Shown here piece after piece: positions 16,302 to 25,634 of a stretch of 64,000 nt of DNA. Within the stretch, counting starts at the first letter, position 1; the number at the start of each line of letters is the position of its first letter. Under the pieces are notes generated by a model. That model did no database searches and had not been told where the DNA came from. It saw only the letters and a program-made list of their open reading frames with translations. The DNA is from an uncultured Prevotella sp. (GTDB lineage Bacteria > Bacteroidota > Bacteroidia > Bacteroidales > Bacteroidaceae): assembly GCA_905234265.1 (NCBI GenBank), contig CAJOHJ010000004.1, positions 235,893 to 299,892 on the forward strand, written 5' to 3'. The position numbers were made by a program, and so were the translations under genes.

Positions 16302-16550
16302 ATGAAACGCTATCTTCGCGAAATAGAGCTTGCCGGCATAGTTATGGCCCTGATGGGCATCTGCTGCTCCCTGGTGTGGGGCGCCGTCTATGGCGGATGG
16401 CTCTGCGGCATCGGCCTGGCGGCATTCCTCGTTGTCTTCCTCTACAAGGCATTCCACTGGAAGGAATACGAGCGTGAAAACAGGCAGTATCTGCTGATAA
16501 TTCTGCTGACCATCGTCATTCTGCTGCTGCAGATGATAAGAATGAGATAA
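16302..16550 (+). CDS. Small membrane protein of unknown function
   Basis: 82 residues with three hydrophobic stretches: about 10-28 (AGIVMALMGICCSLVWGAV), 30-50 and 64-78, ending with the basic MIRMR. No known domain was recognised. It sits between dtd and deoC with gaps of 36 and 23 bp, so it is probably co-transcribed. Start ATG at 16302. Confidence 0.75.
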   Translation: MKRYLREIELAGIVMALMGICCSLVWGAVYGGWLCGIGLAAFLVVFLYKAFHWKEYERENRQYLLIILLTIVILLLQMIRMR

Positions 16551-16573
16551 ACAGACTATTAAATATAACGACT

Positions 16574-17467
16574 ATGAAAGAGAAAGAAAACAAAATCCAG
16601 CAGGCTATGGGCCTGTACAACTACGACATCAGCGACGACAGCGTCCGCAAGGCCGTGCGCAAGATTATCGCCGAGAAGGTGCCTGCCAACGACACCCCTG
16701 AAGTAAAGAAGTTCCTCATGGGCAGCGTAGAGCTGACCACGCTGAAGACCACCGACAGCGACGACAGCGTAATGGCCTTCACAGAGCGTGTCAACCAGTT
16801 CGACGACGCCTATCCCGACCTGCCACACGTGGCCACCATCTGCGTCTATCCATGCTTTGCCAAGACCGTCAGCGAGACTCTCGAGGTAGAGGGTGTCGAG
16901 ATAGCCTGTGTCAGCGGCTCGTTCCCCTCTTCGCAGGCCCTGATAGAGGTAAAGATTGCCGAGACCGCGCTGGCCTTGAAGGACGGTGCCACCGAGATAG
17001 ACATCGTTATGTCAGTAGGCAAGTTCCTCAGCGGCGACTATGAGACCGTGGCCGATGAAATCAGCGAATTGAAGGCCGTCTGCGGCGAAAAGAAGATGAA
17101 GGTTATTCTGGAGACAGGATGCCTGAAAACGGCCGCAAACATCAAGAAAGCGTCCATTCTATCCATGTATGCCGGTGCCGACTACATCAAGACTTCTACC
17201 GGAAAGCTGGAGCCTGCCGCCACTCCGGAGGCTGCCTACGTGATGTGCCAGGCCATCAAGGAGTACTACGAGAAGACCGGCATACAGATAGGCTTCAAGC
17301 CTGCCGGCGGACTGAACACCGTGATGGATGCGGTAATAATGTACACCATCGTCAAGGAAGTCCTCGGCGAGCAGTGGCTCACCAACCAGTGGTTCCGCAT
17401 GGGCACAAGCCGCTTGGCCAATCTGCTGCTCAGCGAGGTGGAAGGCCAGGAAATAAAGTTCTTTTAG
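16574..17467 (+). CDS. deoC: Deoxyribose-phosphate aldolase
   Basis: The 297-residue class I aldolase cleaves 2-deoxyribose-5-phosphate to glyceraldehyde-3-phosphate and acetaldehyde. Motifs: VATICVYPCFA, EIDIVMSVGKFLSGDY, MKVILETGCL and the Schiff-base lysine in GADYIKTSTGKLEP, with FKPAGGLNTV following. It is longer at the N-terminus than the E. coli enzyme. Its stop overlaps the stop of the convergent polyprenyl synthase gene by 4 bp. Confidence 0.96.
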   Translation: MKEKENKIQQAMGLYNYDISDDSVRKAVRKIIAEKVPANDTPEVKKFLMGSVELTTLKTTDSDDSVMAFTERVNQFDDAYPDLPHVATICVYPCFAKTVSETLEVEGVEIACVSGSFPSSQALIEVKIAETALALKDGATEIDIVMSVGKFLSGDYETVADEISELKAVCGEKKMKVILETGCLKTAANIKKASILSMYAGADYIKTSTGKLEPAATPEAAYVMCQAIKEYYEKTGIQIGFKPAGGLNTVMDAVIMYTIVKEVLGEQWLTNQWFRMGTSRLANLLLSEVEGQEIKFF

Positions 17468-18444
17468 TAGTTTCTTTTCACTACATAATCCACGTAGGCC
17501 GTCAGGGAATCCCTGATGGCCTTTTCTTTCACGTTTTCATCGATGTAGTGCATGCACAGACGGCTATACTCGGCCATCTGACGCTCAGCATATTCTATGC
17601 CTCCCTGCTGCTTGGTGAATTCAACCAAAACGGCAATTTCATCGGCATTGATGGTGCCGGCCTTCACCTTGCGAGCCAGCGTCAGCATCGACTCGTAGGG
17701 ACCGTTCTTGAGGGCATACAGCACGGGCAGGGTCAGCTTGCCCTCGGCCATGTCGTTACCCGTCGGCTTACCTATCTCGGGAGAGCTGAAATAGTCGAAG
17801 ATGTCGTCGCGGATTTGGAACATTATGCCCAGATTTTCGCCGAACTGACCGGCCAGGAGCGTCTGCTCAGCGGTGGCTCCGGCAGAAATGGCGCCTATCT
17901 GCGCACACGAGCGGAACAGTGCCGCCGTCTTCTGCTTGATGACGCTATAGTAGACAGCCTCCGACAGCTCCTCGTTGCTGATGTTCGACAGCTGCAAAAT
18001 CTCGCCTGCTGCCAGCGTCCTGCCAAGCTCGGAAAGCTCCTGCACTATTGGCTGGTTGCCGGTATACGACACATGCAGCAGGGCCGTCGACAGGATATAG
18101 TCGCCCACCAGCACCGCCACCTTATTATTATATGTCGCATTCACCGAGGCCTGCCCTCTCCTTTCTCCGCTTTCGTCCACCACGTCGTCATGCACCAGAG
18201 AGGCCGTATGCAGCAGCTCAAGGCCGACGGCAGAATGCAGCGTGACATTACTTACAGCACCATAGTTCTTGGCCATCAGCAACATCAGCATCGGGCGCAT
18301 GCGCTTGCCGCCGCGCTGGCGTATATGCCCCAGCGCGCTTTCCAGCATGCCGTCGCTATAGGTCAGAGCCTCGTTGAAAAGGGAGACAAACTCGTCTAAG
18401 TCGCTGCTGATGGGTTGCTTGATAATGTCCAAATAATTCATCAC
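17464..18444 (-). CDS. Polyprenyl diphosphate synthase (octaprenyl/heptaprenyl type)
   Basis: The 326-residue trans-prenyltransferase builds the isoprenoid side chain of quinones from IPP. The two Asp-rich motifs are LVHDDVVDESGERRG (first) and FQIRDDIFDYF (second); GGKRMRPML lies near the N-terminus. Bacteroidales use menaquinones, so the product is probably their side-chain precursor; chain length cannot be fixed by sight. Confidence 0.93.
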   Translation of the reverse strand: MMNYLDIIKQPISSDLDEFVSLFNEALTYSDGMLESALGHIRQRGGKRMRPMLMLLMAKNYGAVSNVTLHSAVGLELLHTASLVHDDVVDESGERRGQASVNATYNNKVAVLVGDYILSTALLHVSYTGNQPIVQELSELGRTLAAGEILQLSNISNEELSEAVYYSVIKQKTAALFRSCAQIGAISAGATAEQTLLAGQFGENLGIMFQIRDDIFDYFSSPEIGKPTGNDMAEGKLTLPVLYALKNGPYESMLTLARKVKAGTINADEIAVLVEFTKQQGGIEYAERQMAEYSRLCMHYIDENVKEKAIRDSLTAYVDYVVKRNY

Positions 18445-18461
18445 CTGTAAATAATTTGTCG

Positions 18462-18492
18462 CAAAATTACGGAAAAATATTGTATGTACAAC
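18462..18492 (-). promoter_or_regulatory. Promoter of the polyprenyl synthase gene
   Basis: Minus strand: GTTG (18489-18492), 19-bp spacer, TAATTTTG (18462-18469); start codon 17 bp beyond the -7 box. The divergent polA has only a weaker TAATTTTA near 18503. Confidence 0.6.
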
Positions 18493-18529
18493 AACTTTTT
18501 AGTAATTTTACGCGAAAATTAATATCATT

Positions 18530-21355
18530 ATGGATAAGCTTTTTCTATTAGATGCCTACGCACTCATCTACCGTTCATACTACGCTTTCATCAAAAACCC
18601 GAGAATAAATTCCAAGGGACTGAACACCTCAGCCATCATGGGCTTTGTAAACACACTCGTGGAGGTGCTGCAGAAAGAACAGCCCACATACCTCGGCGTG
18701 GCCTTCGACCCCCACGGACCCACATTCCGCTCAGAGGCCTACCCTGCCTACAAGGCGCAGCGCGAAGCCACGCCCGAGGACATACGCCTGTCAGTGCCTA
18801 TCATCAAGGACCTGCTCGCGGCATGGAACATTCCCGTGCTGCAAGCCTACGGCTACGAGGCCGACGACGTCATAGGCACTCTCGCAACGAGGTTCGGAAG
18901 CACGGCATCCGATGAAAACGCCGAAAAAAACAACGACGGCAACCCACAAAGCAGCCTCAGCAATCCTGTCACCGTATATATGCTTACGCCCGACAAGGAC
19001 TACGGACAGCTTGTGTCTGAAAACGTGCGGATCTACCGACCGCGCCACGGCGGTGGATACGAGGTTATGGGGCCTGAGGAGGTCAGACAGAAATATTCCA
19101 TTCCAACGACGGCGGCAGTCATAGACCTGCTCGCGCTGATGGGAGACTCCGCCGACAACTTCCCTGGCTGTCCGGGCATCGGCGAGAAGACTGCCGTCAA
19201 GCTCATCAACGAGTTCGGCTCCGTGGAACAGCTGATAGCAAGAACCGACGAGCTGAAAGGTGCACTGCAGAAAAAAGTCATCGAGCATGTCGACGACATA
19301 CGCATGTCGAAATTCCTGGCAACCATCAAGACCGATGTCCCCATCAGTGTCACACTCGACGAGCTGAAGGTCGGTGAGCCTGACACAGAGCGACTGTCGA
19401 AAATTCTGGAAGATTTGGAATTCAAGACGCTTGCATCGAAGATTTTAAAAAAACCGGAAATAAAGCAAAAAACTGTTAACCAACAACTCGATTTATTTGC
19501 AGATTTTTCGGCCGAGGGGCAGGAAGAGCCAAAATTTTCAAGTTTTGAGACCTTAAAATCAGTGCCTCACAAATACCATTTAGTTGAAAAACAAGAAGAT
19601 ATAAAAAATTTACGTGATTTTTTCTTGACAAAAAAATTTTTCGTTTTAGACACAGAAACGACTTCCACGCAGCCAGTCGACGCAGAATTGGTGGGACTGA
19701 GCTTCTGTGCTGACGAACATGAGGCTTTCTACGTTCCTGTTCCGGCAAATCGTGAAGAAGCCTTACAAATTGTTAATATCTTTAAACCACTCTACGAAGA
19801 TACAAAAATATTGAAGATAGGCCAGAACCTGAAGTACGACCTTGAAGTGCTGCGCAACTATGACGTCCGCCTCAGCGGTCCTATGTGGGACACCATGATA
19901 GCACATTATCTCATCCAGCCCGAACTGAGACACAACATGGACTACATGGCTGAAGTCTATCTGCACTACAAGACCATACACATCGACGAGCTGATAGGCC
20001 CGCGCGGCAAGAGCCAGCGCAGCATGCGCGACCTCTCCCCCACCGACGTCTACGAATACGCCTGCGAGGATGCCGACATCACACTGCAGCTGAAGAACAA
20101 GCTGGAGCCTGAACTCAAGCGGCTGGAATGCGAGGACCTGTTCTACAACATTGAGATGCCGCTGATGCCTGTGCTGGCGGAAATGGAAATGAACGGCGTC
20201 TGCCTGGACACAGAGTCGCTGGCGGAGACGTCGAAGGCATTCACCGCACGCATGAACGACATCGAGCAGCGCATCTACCAGCTCGCCGGACAGCAGTTCA
20301 ACATTGCTTCGCCCAAGCAGGTAGGCGAAATACTCTTCGACAAGATGCACATCATCGACAAGCCGAAAAAGACCAAGACCGGGCAGTATGTCACCTCAGA
20401 AGAAGTGCTGCAGCAGTTGCGCAACAAGCACGAGATAGTGGCCTGCATCCTCGACCACCGCGGACTGAAGAAGCTCATAGGCACTTACATCGATGCACTG
20501 CCCAAGCTCATCAATCCGCGGACAGGCCACATACACACATCCTTCAACCAGACCATCACCGCCACCGGACGACTGTCCAGCAGCGACCCTAACCTGCAGA
20601 ACATCCCCATCCGCGGAGAGGATGGCAAGGAGATAAGAAAGGCCTTCGTGCCTGAGCCTGGCAGCCTGTTCTTCTCGGCAGACTACAGCCAGATAGAGCT
20701 TCGCGTGATGGCCCACCTGTCAGAAGACCCCACAATGATTGAAGTCTTCACAGAGGGTAAGGACCTCCACGCCGCCACGGCAGCAAACATCTACAAGAAG
20801 CCCATCGAGGATGTCACCCGCGACGAGCGCACCAAGTCGAAGCGCGCCAATTTCGGCATCATCTACGGCATCACTGCCTTCGGACTCGCTGAGCGTCTCG
20901 ACATTGCACGCGACGAGGCACGCATGCTCATCGACGGCTTCTTCGAGACATTCCCAAAGGTCCACGACTACATGGAACACTCCAAGGAGGTGGCGCGCCA
21001 GCAAGGCTACGTAAGCACTCTCTTCGGCCGCCGGCGCTATCTGCCCGACATCAACAGCGGCAACAGTGTCGTCCGCGGATTTGCCGAGCGCAACGCCATC
21101 AACGCCCCCATCCAGGGCACTGCTGCCGACATCATCAAGGTGGCAATGATACGCATCTACGAGCGTTTCCAGCAGGAGGGCATCAAGAGCAAGATGATCC
21201 TGCAGGTTCACGACGAACTCAACTTCAGTGTTCTGCCTGACGAAAAGGACCGCGTCGAAAAGATAGTCCTTGAGGAAATGCAGCACGCCTTCCAGCTGCG
21301 CGTCCCACTGGTTGCCGACAGCGGCTTCGGCACCAACTGGCTGGAGGCGCACTGA
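18530..21355 (+). CDS. polA: DNA polymerase I
   Basis: The 941-residue enzyme does gap filling and primer removal. The N-terminal 5'-3' exonuclease shows FLLDAYALIYRSYYA, YEADDVIGTLA and GDSADNFPGCPGIGEKTA. The 3'-5' exonuclease domain (FFVLDTETTSTQP, ILKIGQNLKYDLEVL) keeps its acidic residues, so proofreading is likely active. Polymerase motifs are A (FFSADYSQIELRVMAHLS), B (RTKSKRANFGIIYGITAFG) and C (LQVHDELNF). The linker around 19440-19660 is unusually AT-rich, and a Ser/Asn-rich insertion of about 15 residues occurs near residue 125-140. Confidence 0.97.
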   Translation: MDKLFLLDAYALIYRSYYAFIKNPRINSKGLNTSAIMGFVNTLVEVLQKEQPTYLGVAFDPHGPTFRSEAYPAYKAQREATPEDIRLSVPIIKDLLAAWNIPVLQAYGYEADDVIGTLATRFGSTASDENAEKNNDGNPQSSLSNPVTVYMLTPDKDYGQLVSENVRIYRPRHGGGYEVMGPEEVRQKYSIPTTAAVIDLLALMGDSADNFPGCPGIGEKTAVKLINEFGSVEQLIARTDELKGALQKKVIEHVDDIRMSKFLATIKTDVPISVTLDELKVGEPDTERLSKILEDLEFKTLASKILKKPEIKQKTVNQQLDLFADFSAEGQEEPKFSSFETLKSVPHKYHLVEKQEDIKNLRDFFLTKKFFVLDTETTSTQPVDAELVGLSFCADEHEAFYVPVPANREEALQIVNIFKPLYEDTKILKIGQNLKYDLEVLRNYDVRLSGPMWDTMIAHYLIQPELRHNMDYMAEVYLHYKTIHIDELIGPRGKSQRSMRDLSPTDVYEYACEDADITLQLKNKLEPELKRLECEDLFYNIEMPLMPVLAEMEMNGVCLDTESLAETSKAFTARMNDIEQRIYQLAGQQFNIASPKQVGEILFDKMHIIDKPKKTKTGQYVTSEEVLQQLRNKHEIVACILDHRGLKKLIGTYIDALPKLINPRTGHIHTSFNQTITATGRLSSSDPNLQNIPIRGEDGKEIRKAFVPEPGSLFFSADYSQIELRVMAHLSEDPTMIEVFTEGKDLHAATAANIYKKPIEDVTRDERTKSKRANFGIIYGITAFGLAERLDIARDEARMLIDGFFETFPKVHDYMEHSKEVARQQGYVSTLFGRRRYLPDINSGNSVVRGFAERNAINAPIQGTAADIIKVAMIRIYERFQQEGIKSKMILQVHDELNFSVLPDEKDRVEKIVLEEMQHAFQLRVPLVADSGFGTNWLEAH

Positions 21356-21365
21356 TAAGCGAGTC

Positions 21366-23558
21366 CTATGCCAAAGCCACGGTCAGGCCAGCCATGACTA
21401 TGGAGACCATCGACATGAGCTTGATGAGGATGTTCAGCGACGGGCCGCTGGTGTCCTTGAATGGGTCGCCGACGGTGTCACCTACGATGGTGGCCTTGTG
21501 GGCGAAGGAGCCCTTGCCGCCGAAGTTGCCCTCCTCAACCATCTTCTTGGCGTTGTCCCAGGCACCGCCGGCATTGGCCATGAAGACGGCCAGCGTGAAG
21601 CCGCACGACAGTCCGCCGACCAGCAGTCCCAGCACGCCGGCAACGCCTAACAGGCAGCCCACGATGATGGGTATTGCAATAGCCAGCAGCGATGGGAATA
21701 TCATCTCCTTCTGGGCGGCACGCGTTGATATTTCCACGCACGAGCCATAGTCGGGCGTGCCGGTGCCTTCCAGAATGCCTGCAATCTCACGGAACTGGCG
21801 GCGCACCTCCTCAACCATTTTCTGGGCGGCACGGCCTACAGCCTCCATGGTCAGTCCGCAGAACAGGAAGGCAGCCATGGCGCCGATGAAGGCTCCCACC
21901 AAAACTCGCGGGTTCATCAGGTTCACCTGGAAATAGTTCATGAAGTCAGGAATGGTAGCGTCTGCCGCATTGATGATGTCGCCCTTCAGGTTGGTGAGCG
22001 TTATCTCTGAGCGCTCCATGGCAATCTTCACCTCTTCTATATATGATGCCAGCAGTGCCAGTGCCGTCAGTGCTGCAGAGCCAATGGCAAAGCCCTTGCC
22101 GGTGGCGGCAGTGGTGTTGCCCAGTGCGTCGAGTGCGTCGGTACGGTGGCGCACCTCCTCGCCGAGATTGCTCATCTCAGCATTGCCGCCGGCATTGTCG
22201 GCAATAGGTCCGTAGGCGTCGGTAGCCAGCGTTATTCCCAGCGTTGAGAGCATGCCCACGGCGGCAATGCCTATGCCGTAGAGTCCGTGCGACAGTGCCT
22301 CTGCCGACATCTCCATGTTGAAGCCGTTGGCAAACAGGTAGCTCAGCAGAATGGCCACGCCAATGGTGATGACGGGTATGCAGGTGCTGATCATGCCAGT
22401 GCCTATGCCCTTGATGATTACCGTTGCCGAGCCTGTCAGTCCGGCCTCGCTGATTTTCTGCGTCGGCTTGTAGCTGTGCGACGTGTAGTATTCCGTGGCC
22501 TGACCGATTATTACGCCAGCCACCAGTCCGCTGACGACGCTGCACGACAGACCTATCCAGTTTTCAATCTCCAGCAGGTAGAGAATGCCGAAGGTGGCGG
22601 CAGCTATGAGCAGTGCCGACACGTTGGTGCCCAGCGACAGCGAGTGCAGCAGGTCCTTCATGGTTGCCCCCTCGCGAGTTCGCACCAGGAATATGCCCAA
22701 TATGCTCAGGAACACGCCCACGGCAGCTATCAGCATAGGGGCCACCACGGCGCGCATCTGCATGTCGCCGCTCATGGCGAAGGCCGTTGCGCCGAGTGCT
22801 GCCGTAGAGAGTATGGAGCCGCAGTAGCTCTCGTAGAGGTCGGCACCCATGCCGGCCACGTCGCCAACGTTATCGCCCACATTGTCGGCGATGGTTGCCG
22901 GATTGCGCGGGTCGTCCTCTGGAATGTCAGCCTCCACCTTGCCTACGATGTCTGCACCCACGTCGGCAGCCTTGGTGTAAATGCCGCCGCCAACGCGTGC
23001 AAAGAGAGCCTGCGTGGAAGCACCCATGCCGAAGGTAAGCATCGTGGTGGTGATGGTTATCAGGGCCATTTTGTCGCCGTGATAGAAGAATGACAGTGCG
23101 TAGAACCAGCCGCTGATGTCCAACAGTCCCAAGCCTACTACTACGAGTCCCATGACCGCTCCTGAGCGGAAGGCTATGCGCAGTCCGTCGTCAAGACTGT
23201 TGCGTGCTGCATTAGCCGTGCGTGCCGACGCGTAGGTGGCCGTCTTCATGCCGAAGAATCCTGCCAGTCCGCTGAAGAAACCGCCAGTGAGGAAAGCCAC
23301 CGGCACCCACGGGTTCTGCACATGCAGCACGTAGGCCATCAGCGAGAAGATGACTGCCAGCACTACAAACACCATCAGCACCACCTTGTACTGCTGGCGC
23401 AGATAGGCCATTGCTCCGCGGCGCACATACTCGGCAATCTCGCGCATTCTGGGCGTGCCTTCGTCGGCCTTCATCATAGAGCGGAAGAAGAGCCACGCCA
23501 TCACCAGCGACACTACACTTGCCACCGGCACTAACCAAAAGAAATCTGGAATGTTCAT
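21366..23558 (-). CDS. hppA: Membrane-bound ion-translocating pyrophosphatase
   Basis: The 730-residue multi-pass protein couples PPi hydrolysis to H+ and/or Na+ export. Signature motifs: DVGADIVGKVEADIPEDDP, NPATIADNVGDNVGDVAG, DAYGPIADNAGGNAEM and GDTVGDPFKDTSGPSLN. The segment DALGNTTAATGKG has Ala rather than Lys at the position that marks K+-dependent enzymes, and Bacteroides members of this group are known to pump Na+ (and H+); that specificity is inferred here. The open frame extends to 23627, but MNIPDFFWLVPVA at 23558 is the natural membrane start. Downstream of the SpoU gene on the same strand. Confidence 0.95.
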   Translation of the reverse strand: MNIPDFFWLVPVASVVSLVMAWLFFRSMMKADEGTPRMREIAEYVRRGAMAYLRQQYKVVLMVFVVLAVIFSLMAYVLHVQNPWVPVAFLTGGFFSGLAGFFGMKTATYASARTANAARNSLDDGLRIAFRSGAVMGLVVVGLGLLDISGWFYALSFFYHGDKMALITITTTMLTFGMGASTQALFARVGGGIYTKAADVGADIVGKVEADIPEDDPRNPATIADNVGDNVGDVAGMGADLYESYCGSILSTAALGATAFAMSGDMQMRAVVAPMLIAAVGVFLSILGIFLVRTREGATMKDLLHSLSLGTNVSALLIAAATFGILYLLEIENWIGLSCSVVSGLVAGVIIGQATEYYTSHSYKPTQKISEAGLTGSATVIIKGIGTGMISTCIPVITIGVAILLSYLFANGFNMEMSAEALSHGLYGIGIAAVGMLSTLGITLATDAYGPIADNAGGNAEMSNLGEEVRHRTDALDALGNTTAATGKGFAIGSAALTALALLASYIEEVKIAMERSEITLTNLKGDIINAADATIPDFMNYFQVNLMNPRVLVGAFIGAMAAFLFCGLTMEAVGRAAQKMVEEVRRQFREIAGILEGTGTPDYGSCVEISTRAAQKEMIFPSLLAIAIPIIVGCLLGVAGVLGLLVGGLSCGFTLAVFMANAGGAWDNAKKMVEEGNFGGKGSFAHKATIVGDTVGDPFKDTSGPSLNILIKLMSMVSIVMAGLTVALA

Positions 23559-23604
23559 AAGTTTTAGTTGTTTGTGTTTTGTTATAATAATATGTGAATA
23601 TCTC

Positions 23605-24135
23605 TCAAAGCATAAGTGCTTCGGCAAACTTGTAGATGACGATGCCTGCCGTCACGCTGACATTCATAGAGTGCTTGGTGCCAAGCTGTGGAATTTCCAG
23701 ACAGCCGTCGCTGGCGTCGACAACCTCCTGGTGGACGCCTTTCACCTCGTTGCCCAGCACTACGGCATACCGGCGGCCTTTCTCAGGCACAAACTCGTGC
23801 AGCTTTGTGCTGCCCTCGGCCTGCTCAACGCTAAGCACGGTGTATCCCCTACCCTTCAGCTCGCCGACGGCATCGACGGCCGTCCTGAAGTATTGCCAGC
23901 TGACGCTGTCCTCGGCACCCAGCGCCGTCTTGTGTATCTCCGTCGACGGCGGACACTGGCAGATGCCGCAGAGGCACACACCCTCTATGCGGAAGGCGTC
24001 GCCGGTGCGGAAGACGCTGCCGATGTTGTACATGGAGCGCACGTCGTCGAGCACCACCACCAGCGGCAGCTTCGCCGCCTCGCGGAACTCGTCGATGCTG
24101 AGCCGCTTCATTTCTATCGTCCTGAGCTTTCTCAT
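23605..24135 (-). CDS. TrmH/SpoU family RNA 2'-O-methyltransferase
   Basis: The 176-residue SPOUT-fold enzyme has motif 1 VLDDVRSMYNIGSVFRTGDAF (Asn and Arg conserved), motif 2 YAVVLGNEVKGV and motif 3 LEIPQLGTKHSMNVSVTAG forming the knotted AdoMet site. There is no N-terminal substrate-binding domain, so it resembles compact TrmL/TrmH-like tRNA enzymes; the target nucleotide is unknown. An alternative start lies at MKRLSIDEF, 8 codons in. It lies 46 bp upstream of hppA and may be co-transcribed. Confidence 0.9.
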   Translation of the reverse strand: MRKLRTIEMKRLSIDEFREAAKLPLVVVLDDVRSMYNIGSVFRTGDAFRIEGVCLCGICQCPPSTEIHKTALGAEDSVSWQYFRTAVDAVGELKGRGYTVLSVEQAEGSTKLHEFVPEKGRRYAVVLGNEVKGVHQEVVDASDGCLEIPQLGTKHSMNVSVTAGIVIYKFAEALML

Positions 24136-24152
24136 TGTTTTCTATTTTGTGA

Positions 24153-24285
24153 GGGGTTAATGGGGTTGATGGGGTTTGTGGGGGTAATGGGGTGAATAAT
24201 TTTGAGCAATTATTATCTCGATAAATTCCATTTTGCCCATTATCCCCATAAATCCCATTTCGCCCATTAACCCCATTAACCCCAT
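24153..24285. repeat. Inverted G-rich 9-mer arrays with twin G-quadruplex potential
   Basis: The left arm (24153-24193) contains five runs of four or five G separated by 4-5 nt (units like GGGGTTAAT). The right arm (24236-24285) contains the complementary C-runs (units like CCCCATTAA). The arms can pair as an imperfect hairpin, or each strand can form a G-quadruplex. It fills the gap between the broken four-helix-bundle gene and the SpoU gene. Confidence 0.85.
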
Positions 24286-24286
24286 C

Positions 24287-24719
24287 TTACAAATCTCGCC
24301 CATTAATTTCATTTCTTTTCTGATAGTCTTTCCTTGCCTTGTACATTTCCTCCCTAATGCCGCCTCTTTGCTTGAATTCGCGCTTTTTCCACTCTATCAA
24401 ACCACGGATAAGAGAGCTGCAATCCGCGCACGCGCAGATAGTCTTCATAGTCGAGAAGCAGCTCATGCAGCGAGGCACGGTTAACGTTTATCAGCTTCAG
24501 TTCCATTTCCCGCGAGGTAATTCCGTCGATATTTCCCTCGGCAATGTTCTGCTTGCCGGAACGGGCAGCCTGAACCATCTGGTCAATAGTTCTGTCGCCA
24601 GACTTCAGATACTTATGTGCAAAATAATAAGTAATATCATAAATACACTCAGCCTTCTTGAAGGCTTTCAGTGTACGATAGTTATTATCTTGCCGAAGAA
24701 ATTCCCTGTCTTCTTCCAT
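24287..24719 (-). pseudogene. Four-helix-bundle (suffix-domain) gene, frameshifted
   Basis: The intact frame gives a four-helix-bundle start: YRTLKAFKKAECIYDITYY, then GDRTIDQMVQAARSGKQN and LLLDYEDYLRVRGLQL, ending early at 24354. The usual C-terminal helix appears in another frame just downstream (REFKQRGGIREEMYKARK), ending at 24287. The middle part normally found between these segments is missing, so an internal deletion plus frameshift is likely. The open frame starts at 24767, but a promoter-like TATATTTG at 24769-24776 on this strand suggests that the Met at 24719 is the real start. Related in type to the intact gene at 29900. Confidence 0.75.
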
Positions 24720-24847
24720 GATATTTGTTTTCTGGCTAATCAGTCTCTTTTCCAAGTCTCTCAGCATGCAAATATAATGAAAAAAATAAACCTGTAATTA
24801 CATTTTCCGTTTTTTCAGCAAAATGGAAGAAATTCTTTAGTATAATT

Positions 24848-24996
24848 AACCTGAATTATTCATGAATTTATCATAAATATCTCATGAAGAGATATTCCTA
24901 CAAAGTCAATTATAATTTATGATTAATTCATGGTAATATATGATAATTCATGTTTAAAATAAACATACAAATATCCATGAATAATTCAGGTAAAAA
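24848..24996. repeat. AT-rich inverted repeat upstream of the four-helix-bundle gene
   Basis: ACCTGAATTATTCATG (24849-24864) has a perfect 16-nt reverse complement at 24976-24991. Between them are further short palindromic pieces (ATTCATG, ATAAATAT, CTCATGAAGAG). The stretch is very AT-rich and has no ORF. Confidence 0.7.
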
Positions 24997-25175
24997 CATC
25001 ATTAACTTAAAATAGGAGAAGTTTTTAACATTCTGCGGCTGCAAAAAATTGGGAATTATAAGAAAATGAGTGTCGGCATGAAAAATCGGGCTTATTTCTG
25101 AAAAACGGCAAGTGGCTGACTGACAGATGTTTCTGCCGATGGCGCGGATTTTTATGCGCTGCTCACTGGATTTTC

Positions 25176-25297
25176 TCTGCATGTTATCAAATTATCTTAC
25201 GGAGATAATCTGACAAGTGGCTTACTGGCGGATCTGAAAAAGCCGCTCGGAGGAGTGAAAAATCTGCTCGGAAGAATAAAAAAGTTGCACAATTCAG
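25176..25297. repeat. Repeat remnants in the 24997-25566 non-coding stretch
   Basis: Two items lie in a gene-free stretch of over 500 bp. At 25176-25213 is a single degenerate copy of the GAGATAATTTCGTAA family, with the central palindrome ATTATCTTACGGAGATAAT. At 25235-25276 are two 21-bp units of TGAAAAANCNGCTCGGARGA plus one base, with a weaker third to 25297. The remaining sequence (25000-25175, 25300-25560) shows small hairpins such as CTGAAA-AACCTA-TTTCAG but nothing I can name. Confidence 0.7.
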
Positions 25298-25566
25298 AAT
25301 ATTTGTGCAAAAAAAGGGAGGCTTCGCATGATAATTGCTTCTGAAAAACAGAAAAACAGGAGTTTTTTGCAACAGGAAACGGAACTGAAAAACCTATTTC
25401 AGCAACTTTTTGTGACAAGAGAATTCTTCAACAAAGGAGTGTTTTAGTTGAATATTTGCAACTATCGTCCTTTAGCTTCCTTAACTCCTTTGACTTCCTT
25501 GACTCCCTGTTTTACCTGCGAAAGTTGAGTAATTCTAAATTACCGTAGAAACATTTATGAAAAAGT

Positions 25567-25597
25567 ATTGCCGTTACTGGAAAAAAAGTTACCTTTG
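25567..25597 (+). promoter_or_regulatory. Promoter of the GH105 gene
   Basis: ATTG (25567-25570), 19-bp spacer, TACCTTTG (25590-25597). This places transcription start near 25603 and excludes the upstream Met codon at 25557. Confidence 0.75.
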
Positions 25598-25634
25598 CTT
25601 ATTAAAAATAAACAGATTACATAATCTGACAACA

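Noticed and set aside
21366..23627. Upstream start for the membrane pyrophosphatase
   Set aside because: The additional 23 residues are polar and lie in the intergenic stretch; MNIPDFFWLVPVA is the usual membrane start.
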